Assembly (NCBI RefSeq): GCF_029952525.1 | Contig: NZ_JASAOF010000010.1 | Coordinates: 124,001-188,000, forward strand | Source: Saccharopolyspora ipomoeae | GTDB lineage: Bacteria; Actinomycetota; Actinomycetes; Mycobacteriales; Pseudonocardiaceae | Length of the DNA: 64,000 nucleotides | Direction: 5' to 3' | Shown: piece after piece, positions 9,463-15,432 of the stretch | How positions within the stretch are numbered: the stretch's first letter is position 1 | Layout: the number at the start of each line of letters is the position of its first letter | Made by a program: the position numbers and the translations under genes | Notes under the pieces: model-generated | Told to the model about the DNA's origin: nothing | Seen by the model: only the letters and a program-made list of their open reading frames with translations | Databases searched by the model: none

Positions 9463-9690
9463 ATGCCGCACGTGAACGTCAAGTTCTTCCCGAAAGAGGT
9501 CAGCGAGGAGCAGAAGCGGGGGCTGGCCGAGTCGATCACCGCTGCGCTGATCGAGCACCTGGGCACCCGCGACGGGGCCGTGTCGATCAGTCTGGAACCG
9601 GTCGAGAAGGACGTCTGGAACGACACCGTCGTGCAGCCCGAGATCGCCGGGCGGCCCGACCTGCTGATCAAGCGCCCGGACTACCTCTGA
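9463..9690 (+). CDS. Tautomerase family protein (PptA-like)
   Basis: 75-aa member of the 4-oxalocrotonate tautomerase superfamily. After removal of Met the protein begins with the catalytic proline (MPHVNVKFFPKEVSEEQKR), and the pattern closely follows E. coli PptA (MPHIDIKCFP). It probably acts as a small oligomeric acid-base catalyst. GAGGAGCGAGCG precedes the ATG. It starts 43 bp after the indigoidine synthetase on the same strand, so it may act on a pigment intermediate, such as a keto/enol step, although tautomerases are also free-standing genes. The last 23 bp overlap the end of the convergent TetR gene. Confidence 0.85.
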   Translation: MPHVNVKFFPKEVSEEQKRGLAESITAALIEHLGTRDGAVSISLEPVEKDVWNDTVVQPEIAGRPDLLIKRPDYL

Positions 9691-10315
9691 GGCCGTCCAG
9701 CAGCAGGTGGACGTAGGTGTCGGCGACCTCGTCGGCCGCGGCGTCGGTGCTGCCGCGGATCCAGTTGCTGACGCCGTTGAGCATGTCGAGCAGGCCCAGC
9801 GCGGCGAGCTTCGGGTTCATCTCCCGGAACTCGCCGCTGCGCATCCCCGCGGCGAGCACGTCGCGCACCCGCTGGTTGTAGTGCTGCAGGTACCGGTCGA
9901 TCTCGGCGCGGTGCTCGGCGGTCAGCGAGGTGCGCTCGTGCTGGCCGACGCGGTACTCGACGCGGCGGTGCAGCAGGTGCCGGATGTGGGCGCGGATCAG
10001 CTCGGTCAGCCGCTCGGTCGGGGTGCCCGCCGCGTCGAGCAGCGGCAGGGTCTCCTCGACCGGTTCGCGGGTCACCGACAGGCAGATCGCGTAGAGGATC
10101 TCCTCCTTGGCGGGGAAGTGGTGGTAGAGGCTGGCGCCCCGGATGCCGACCGCCTCGGCGATGTCGCGCATCCCGACGTTGCCGTAGCCCTGCTCGGCGA
10201 AGATCCGAGCGGCGGCGGTGACGATGTCGGCGCGCCGCTGCGAGGTGCGCTGCTTGCGCCCGGCCGTTCCCTGCACGCCGCCCAGTCTCGCACCCGCCCG
10301 CGCCGGGCCGGTCAT
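9668..10315 (-). CDS. TetR-family regulator coupled to a Baeyer-Villiger monooxygenase
   Basis: 215-aa repressor. The N-terminal helix-turn-helix reads AARIFAEQGYGNVGMRDIAEA then VGIRGASLYHHFPAKEEIL, classic TetR. A helical ligand domain follows, with DMLNGVSNWIRGSTDAAADE near the end, as in regulators of lipid or steroid catabolism. The ATG at 10315 overlaps the monooxygenase stop by four bases (ATGA), so it is the second gene of that operon. Likely targets are the paired sites at 12220-12235 and 12352-12367, which would control both divergent units. The ligand is unknown and may be the monooxygenase substrate or its CoA thioester. Confidence 0.88.
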   Translation of the reverse strand: MTGPARAGARLGGVQGTAGRKQRTSQRRADIVTAAARIFAEQGYGNVGMRDIAEAVGIRGASLYHHFPAKEEILYAICLSVTREPVEETLPLLDAAGTPTERLTELIRAHIRHLLHRRVEYRVGQHERTSLTAEHRAEIDRYLQHYNQRVRDVLAAGMRSGEFREMNPKLAALGLLDMLNGVSNWIRGSTDAAADEVADTYVHLLLDGLRGSPGA

Positions 10316-12207
10316 CGCGCCGCCACCTCCTCGTCGCGCTCCACCAGGAACTCGTCGAGGTCGGCTCGGCGGGTCATCCGCCAGTAGTCCACGATCCGCC
10401 ACGGCATCGTGGAGACGACCCGGCCGGCCGCGTTGCGGTACCAGTTGGTCATGCCCGGGTGGGTCCACAGCATCCGCGAGTGCGCCTCGTCGTGGTCCTG
10501 GGTGTAGGCCGCCTCGACCTCGGGCCGGACCTCCGCGGAGCGCAGGTTCCGCTCGGCCATCGCGGTGAGCACGTCGACGATGTAGCGGACCTGGCACTCG
10601 GCGATGGTGATGAAGCTGCCGCCGTGCCCCAGGGCGGTGCCGGGGCCGCAGGTGAGGAACAGGTTCGGGAAGCCCGGAACGGTGATCCCCAGGTGCGCGC
10701 GGGCGTTCTCCGGTCCCCAGACCTCGGCCAGCGACAGGCCCGAACGCCCCCGGACGTCGATCGGCCACAGGAACCGGTGGGTGTGGAAACCGGTGGCCAG
10801 CACGATGACGTCGGCGGTCACCTCGGTGCCGTCGCTGCCGCGCAGGCCCGTCGGGGTGATCTCGGCGACGCCCTCGGTGATGAGCTCGACGTGCTCGCGG
10901 CGCAGCGTCCGGTACCAGCCGTTGTCCAGCAGCATCCGCTTGCCGAACGGCGGGTAGTCGGGCAGCGCCTTGGCGATGAGGTCCGGGCGTCCGTCCAGTT
11001 CGGACTCGATGTAGCGGGTGAACACCCGGCGGTGGCCGTCGTTGGCGGCGTTGACCGAGCGCTCCGGGTGCTCCCAGTCAGGGTCGACCTGCAGCGTCGG
11101 GTGGACGCGGTCGTTGAAGTTCCACGCCAGCCGCGCCCGGTACCAGACCCGGTAGAACGGCACCCGGTCCATGAGCAGGTGCACCGCGTCGTCGACCTCG
11201 CTGAAGTAGACGTCGTTCGGCGCGATCCACTGCGGCGAGCGCTGGAACACCGCCAGCGAGGCGACGTCGTCGGCGATCGCGGGCACCACCTGCATCGCGC
11301 TGGCCCCGGCGCCCACCACGGCCACCCGCTTGCCGCGCAGGTCCACGTCGGACGGCCAGTCGGCGGTGTGGAAGATCCTGCCCCGGAACGAGTTCAGACC
11401 GTCGATGTCGGGGACCTTCGGTCGGTTGAGCGCTCCGGTGGCGCTGATCAGGACCCGCGCGGTGAGCTCCTGGCCGTCGGCGGTGCGCACCGTCCAGGTC
11501 GCGGTGGTCTCGTCGTAGGCGGCGTCGGTGACCTCGGTGCCGAACCGGGTGACCGCGCGCAGGTCGTGGCGCTCGGCGACGTCGCGCAGGTAGTGCCAGA
11601 CCTCGTCGCGCTTGCCGAAGTGGGTGCGCCAGGGGCGCGGCTCGAACGAGTACGAGTACAGGTGGCTGGGGGTGTCGACCCCGGCTCCGGGGTAGGCGTT
11701 CTCGTACCAGGTCCCGCCGACGTCGGGGTTCTTCTCCAGCACGACGTGCTCGACACCGGCCTCGGCGAGCTTGATCGCGGCCAGCATCCCGGACACGCCC
11801 GCGCCGATGATGATGGCGTCGATGTCCTTCGGGGCAGCGGATTTGGACTCCGTCGGGGCGAAACCCATGTCCTCGGCCAGCATCTCGGCGTACTCGGGCG
11901 AGGCGGGCTCGCCGTTGGCGAGCTCCAGCAGCGCGCGCAGCGCTTCGCCCGTGGGGGCGGGGACCGCGGCCGGTGTCCCGGACTCGTGCGCCAGGACGGC
12001 GTCGAGCGCGGCGCTCCGGATCTCGGCGGCCACCTCGGGGGTGAAGCCGCCGGAGTCGTTGTCGTCCATGCCGCGGCTGCGGGTGGGCCGGTAGGGCTCG
12101 CGCAGCCAGCGGTCGTCGCCGGTGAGCTGGAACAGGACCGGGACCAGCGACGGCAGGTTCGCGCGCTCCAGCGCCCCGGCCAGCCCGCTGCGGTCGTCGA
12201 CGGTCAT
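10312..12207 (-). CDS. Flavin-containing Baeyer-Villiger monooxygenase
   Basis: 631-aa class B flavoprotein that should insert oxygen next to a ketone using NADPH and O2. An N-terminal extension of about 140 residues precedes the FAD Rossmann motif IIIGAGVSGMLAAIKLAEAG. GGTWYENAYPGAGVD follows, then the family fingerprint FRGRIFHTADWP with the expected F, G, H and W, the NADPH fold VVGAGASAMQ, and ATGFHTHRF. The extension resembles 4-hydroxyacetophenone monooxygenase-type enzymes. The start at 12207 has AGGGGGA upstream. It is coupled to a TetR gene and divergent from nitroreductase and acyl-CoA ligase genes, suggesting ketone or cyclic-ketone catabolism. The substrate is not known. Confidence 0.9.
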   Translation of the reverse strand: MTVDDRSGLAGALERANLPSLVPVLFQLTGDDRWLREPYRPTRSRGMDDNDSGGFTPEVAAEIRSAALDAVLAHESGTPAAVPAPTGEALRALLELANGEPASPEYAEMLAEDMGFAPTESKSAAPKDIDAIIIGAGVSGMLAAIKLAEAGVEHVVLEKNPDVGGTWYENAYPGAGVDTPSHLYSYSFEPRPWRTHFGKRDEVWHYLRDVAERHDLRAVTRFGTEVTDAAYDETTATWTVRTADGQELTARVLISATGALNRPKVPDIDGLNSFRGRIFHTADWPSDVDLRGKRVAVVGAGASAMQVVPAIADDVASLAVFQRSPQWIAPNDVYFSEVDDAVHLLMDRVPFYRVWYRARLAWNFNDRVHPTLQVDPDWEHPERSVNAANDGHRRVFTRYIESELDGRPDLIAKALPDYPPFGKRMLLDNGWYRTLRREHVELITEGVAEITPTGLRGSDGTEVTADVIVLATGFHTHRFLWPIDVRGRSGLSLAEVWGPENARAHLGITVPGFPNLFLTCGPGTALGHGGSFITIAECQVRYIVDVLTAMAERNLRSAEVRPEVEAAYTQDHDEAHSRMLWTHPGMTNWYRNAAGRVVSTMPWRIVDYWRMTRRADLDEFLVERDEEVAAR

Positions 12208-12219
12208 GCGTCCCCCTAG

Positions 12220-12235
12220 CCTGTCCACTGTTAGG
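12220..12235 (-). promoter_or_regulatory. Operator candidate, copy 1 (monooxygenase side)
   Basis: On the minus strand this reads CCTAACAGTGGACAGG and ends 12 bp before the monooxygenase start. It matches copy 2 at 14 of 16 positions. The outer CCT/AGG and inner C/G are symmetric, consistent with a TetR-type dyad. Confidence 0.55.
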
Positions 12236-12351
12236 CAATCAGTCTTGCCACGTCCGCCCCTCTCACGTCAACAGCGGGTCGTTCGTCCACTTATCCGCGC
12301 ACCTCAGGGTCTTGACTTGTGCGGTGAGTCACAGCACCATCAGGCCCCGGA

Positions 12352-12367
12352 CCTAACAGCGGATAGG
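12352..12367 (+). promoter_or_regulatory. Operator candidate, copy 2 (nitroreductase side)
   Basis: CCTAACAGCGGATAGG lies 13 bp before the nitroreductase ATG at 12381. It is the mirror-placed copy of the site at 12220-12235, facing the opposite way. Near-equal distances from the two start codons favour a shared regulator, probably the TetR protein at 9668. Confidence 0.55.
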
Positions 12368-12380
12368 CGAGGAGTTGGCG

Positions 12381-13031
12381 ATGGAGCTGACCGAGGCGAT
12401 GCGCACCGTGGGGACCTGCCGGTACTTCGCACCGGACCCCGTCCCCGACGAGGTGCTGCACCAGGCGTTCGACGCCGCCCGATTCGGCCCGCAGGGCGGC
12501 AACCGCCAGCCGGTGCGCTGGATCGTCGTCCGCGACCCGCAGCGCAAGCAGGCGCTGGCCGACCTGTACCTGCCGATGTGGAAGGCCTACCTCGGCGGCA
12601 TCGGCGACGGTTCGGTCAACGTCGGGGCCATGCCCAAGGCGGTCCGCGACGCCGACCACTTCGCCGAGCACCTCGCCGAGGTTCCCGCGATCGTCGTGGT
12701 CTGCGCCGAGATCGACGGGCTGCACCCCACCGATCTGGAGCTGGACCGGCTGTCGGTGGTCGGCGGGGCGTCGATCTACCCGACCATGCAGAACTTCTGC
12801 CTGGCGCTGCGCGACCAGGGCGTCGCCTCGGCCGTCACCACGCTGCTCTGCCACGCCGAACCCGAGGTCCGCGCGCTGCTGGAGATCCCGGACGGGGTGC
12901 TCACCGCCGCGCACGTCGCCGTCGGCTACCCGCAGAAGCGGTTCCCCACCAAGCTCACCCGCAGCCCGGTGGAGGACATCGTCGCCTCCGAGACCTACAC
13001 CCGGCCCTACTTCGCCGCCTCCGCGGTGTGA
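12381..13031 (+). CDS. Nitroreductase-family flavoprotein
   Basis: 216-aa protein of the NfsB/Frp fold, which binds FMN and uses NAD(P)H. Visible are the N-terminal MRTVGTCRYFAPDPVPDEVL (the usual arginine of the FMN phosphate site), ARFGPQGGNRQPVRWIVVRD, and the C-terminal HVAVGYPQKRFPTKLTRSPV. It lies between the operator candidate and an acyl-CoA ligase 31 bp downstream, so it is probably co-transcribed. A role in reducing an enone, quinone or nitro group during catabolism is plausible but unproven. The start uses GAGGAG with a short spacer; a TTG six bases upstream is less likely. Confidence 0.85.
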   Translation: MELTEAMRTVGTCRYFAPDPVPDEVLHQAFDAARFGPQGGNRQPVRWIVVRDPQRKQALADLYLPMWKAYLGGIGDGSVNVGAMPKAVRDADHFAEHLAEVPAIVVVCAEIDGLHPTDLELDRLSVVGGASIYPTMQNFCLALRDQGVASAVTTLLCHAEPEVRALLEIPDGVLTAAHVAVGYPQKRFPTKLTRSPVEDIVASETYTRPYFAASAV

Positions 13032-13062
13032 ACGGGCGAGCTCAACCCCGAAGGGACCTGCC

Positions 13063-14613
13063 GTGGCCGAACTCGCCGCTCACCACCGCACCGCGCTGGG
13101 CCGCGCCACCATCGGCGACCAGCTCCGCCGCCACGCCCGCACCCAGCCCCGCAAGGTCGCCCTCGTCTCCTACGGCGCCGACGGCACCCGGGCGGAGACG
13201 ACCTACGCCGAGCTGAACGAGCGGGCCGACCGCTACGCGCAGTTCTTCCTCGCGCGCGGCATCGAGCGCGGCGGCCGGATCGCCTCGATGGCGCGCAACG
13301 GCGTCGAGGTGGTCGCCGCGTACTACGGAGCGCTCAAGGTCGGTGCCGCGTTCACCGGCATCAACCCGCTCTACCGCGAGGCCGAGGTCGCCCACCAGCT
13401 CGGGCACAGCAAGGCCGAGATCGTGCTGGCCGGGACCGAGTTCGGCGAGGTCGTGGCCGCGGTCCGGCCGGACGGGGTCGAGCAGTTCGGCTACGGCCCG
13501 GAACTCGACGCGCTGCTGGCCGAACACCCCGCCGAAGAGCCGGAGGTCGAGCTCGACGAGAACGACGTCGCGCTCATCGTCTACACCTCCGGCACCGAGG
13601 CCGCGCCCAAGGGCGTGCTCATCCCGCACCGCAACTACCTCGCCTCCACCGCCCCGGCCTGGGGCTGGGGACTGGACACCGGGCCCGGCGACACGTGGCT
13701 GTTCGTGATGCCCTTCCACACGATCGCCGGGCTCGGCTCGATGACGAGCCTGACGCTGATGGGCGCGACGCTGGTGCTGCCCGCGACCGTCGAGCCCGAC
13801 GCGGCGCTGCGGATCATCCAGCGGGAGCGGGTCACGGTCATCGCCCAGACGCCGACGTTCTACATCGCGCTCAGCGGGCGCGACGGCTTCGGCCCGGACG
13901 CGGTCGGCAGCGTGCGCCGGTGCATGACCTACGGCGGGCAGATCCCGCCGCACGTCATCGACGCCTGGGCGGCCGCCGCTCCGGAGGTCCTGTGGGGCAC
14001 CTACTGGGGTCAGTCGGAGCTCTCGCAGCTGGGCACCGTCGGGTTCTTCCGGACCCTCGACGACATCCCCGGCGGCGACCCGTCCTGGATCGGGAAACCG
14101 GTGACGCACCTGGAGATCCGGGTGGTCGACGCCGAGGACGCCGATGCCGAGATCGGGGAGCTGATCTGCCGCACGCCCTCGGTCATGCTCGGTTACCTCG
14201 ACGATCCCGAGCGGACCGCGGAGGTCTTCCGCGGCGGGTGGGTGCGCACCGGCGACATGGTGCGCGTCGACGCCGACGGGAACCTGTTCTTCCACGACCG
14301 GCTCAAGGACATGATCAAGACCGGCGGGATGAACGTCTCCTCGCAGGAGGTGGAGCGCGCGCTCTACGAGCACGCCGGGGTGCAGCGCGCCGCAGTGGTC
14401 GGCGTGCCCGATCCGTACTGGTCGGAGGCCGTGACCGCGTTCGTCGTCGCGCAACCCGGCCGGGACCTCGCGGCGGACGAGCTCACCGAGCACTGCAGGC
14501 GGCTGCTGGCCGGCTACAAGGTCCCGAAGGAGGTCCACCTGGTGGACGAGCTTCCCCTGGACCCGCAGGGCAAGATCCTCAAGCGCCGGCTCCGCTCGCT
14601 CCAGAACTCCTAG
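13063..14613 (+). CDS. AMP-binding acyl-CoA synthetase
   Basis: 516-aa ANL ligase starting at GTG after AAGGGACC. Motifs: YTSGTEAAPKGVLIPHRNYL (P-loop, with the unusual TEAAP in place of TTGxP), TYGGQIPPHVIDAW, GTYWGQSELSQLG, RTGDMVRVDADGNLFFHDRL, KTGGMNVSSQEVERALYEH, and the C-terminal lysine in PQGKILKRRLRSL. It probably activates a product of the neighbouring monooxygenase or nitroreductase pathway. Substrate is not deducible. The last four bases overlap the convergent snapalysin stop. Confidence 0.88.
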   Translation: MAELAAHHRTALGRATIGDQLRRHARTQPRKVALVSYGADGTRAETTYAELNERADRYAQFFLARGIERGGRIASMARNGVEVVAAYYGALKVGAAFTGINPLYREAEVAHQLGHSKAEIVLAGTEFGEVVAAVRPDGVEQFGYGPELDALLAEHPAEEPEVELDENDVALIVYTSGTEAAPKGVLIPHRNYLASTAPAWGWGLDTGPGDTWLFVMPFHTIAGLGSMTSLTLMGATLVLPATVEPDAALRIIQRERVTVIAQTPTFYIALSGRDGFGPDAVGSVRRCMTYGGQIPPHVIDAWAAAAPEVLWGTYWGQSELSQLGTVGFFRTLDDIPGGDPSWIGKPVTHLEIRVVDAEDADAEIGELICRTPSVMLGYLDDPERTAEVFRGGWVRTGDMVRVDADGNLFFHDRLKDMIKTGGMNVSSQEVERALYEHAGVQRAAVVGVPDPYWSEAVTAFVVAQPGRDLAADELTEHCRRLLAGYKVPKEVHLVDELPLDPQGKILKRRLRSLQNS

Positions 14614-15161
14614 CGGGCGGCGGGGGCCTCGGTGAACAGCTGCGGGGCGATCTCGGTGCCCTCGGCGAAGTTCTGCTCGACCTCGGCCTTCTCCTCGGCG
14701 TTGGGGAGGTCGTTGGCGCAGTCGGTGCCCGCGCTGGCGCCCGACATCAGGTCCTCGCACACGCCGGTGCGGTTGTCCGGAAGGCCGAGGATGTGGCCGA
14801 TCTCGTGGGTGGCGATGCGGGGGATGTGGTGGCCCTCGTTGACGGCCTCGCGGCCCATCCACACCGTGCCTGCGCCCAGCGAGTCGGTCTGGGCGCGGGG
14901 CCAGCCGTCGTCGGCGAGGACCACGAGGTCGGCCTGACCGTCGGTGGCCTTCTCGAACTTCACGTTGGCGACCTGCTCGTTCCAGGTGGCGGTGGCCTCG
15001 TCGATGGCGGCCTGGAACTCCGCGGCCTGGCTGGCGTCGTAGGTGACCACGTGCGGTGCGGCGGTGTCGCCGACGGCGGCACCGGCCAGCGGCGCACCCG
15101 TGACCAGCAGCAACGCCGTCGCCGCACCGGCGAGCGCGGTGGACGTGGAAAACCTGGGCAT
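14610..15161 (-). CDS. snpA: Snapalysin (M7 small neutral metalloprotease), secreted
   Basis: 183-aa preprotein. The first ~28 residues form a signal peptide (ALAGAATALLLVTGAPLAGAA). The zinc site is THEIGHILGLPD, the HExxHxxGxxD pattern with aspartate as third ligand that defines M7 snapalysins. Two cysteines (VCEDLMSG and GTDCAND) probably form a disulfide near the Met-turn DLMSG. It would cleave milk and matrix proteins outside the cell. GAGGAG precedes the ATG. Unlike Streptomyces snpA, no divergent LysR gene is adjacent; the preceding intergenic region holds a palindromic element instead. Confidence 0.92.
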   Translation of the reverse strand: MPRFSTSTALAGAATALLLVTGAPLAGAAVGDTAAPHVVTYDASQAAEFQAAIDEATATWNEQVANVKFEKATDGQADLVVLADDGWPRAQTDSLGAGTVWMGREAVNEGHHIPRIATHEIGHILGLPDNRTGVCEDLMSGASAGTDCANDLPNAEEKAEVEQNFAEGTEIAPQLFTEAPAAR

Positions 15162-15320
15162 CTCGGCTCCTCACTCTCGTCGTCGCCCGCCGGGGTGTGG
15201 CTGGCGACGACGGCGAGGCTAGGCACGATCCCCACCCGGATCCGGACACTGGCGGATAACCGCCAGGTCAGCTGCTCTCACCGTCCGAAGTGGATCCCGG
15301 CTTTCCCGGTGGTCGCCCCT

Positions 15321-15390
15321 GGACGGTTTTTCCTCGAATCACCCGTGATCAACATCCCTTTTGTCCGGTCAATTCGAGGAAAAACCGTCC
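15321..15390. repeat. 70-bp palindromic element, copy 1
   Basis: A perfect 19-bp inverted repeat (GGACGGTTTTTCCTCGAAT at 15321-15339, complement at 15372-15390) encloses a 32-bp core. It lies just downstream of the sorbosone-dehydrogenase gene stop (15433, minus strand). The inverted copy at 32225-32296 aligns without gaps; excluding one extra base at each end of that copy, 54 of 70 bases agree. Outer arms (GGACGGTTTT) and core are conserved, while five inner stem pairs differ on both sides. No transposase is nearby. Possible roles are a transcript-end structure or a non-autonomous mobile element. The rest of 15162-15432 shows nothing else. Confidence 0.85.
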
Positions 15391-15432
15391 CCTGGTGACG
15401 ATCGAGCGCCCCGCGACCACCACTCCGGAGGG

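Noticed and set aside
15321-15390. Insertion sequence ends
   Set aside because: The arms enclose only 32 bp and no transposase gene; no target-site duplication could be recognised.
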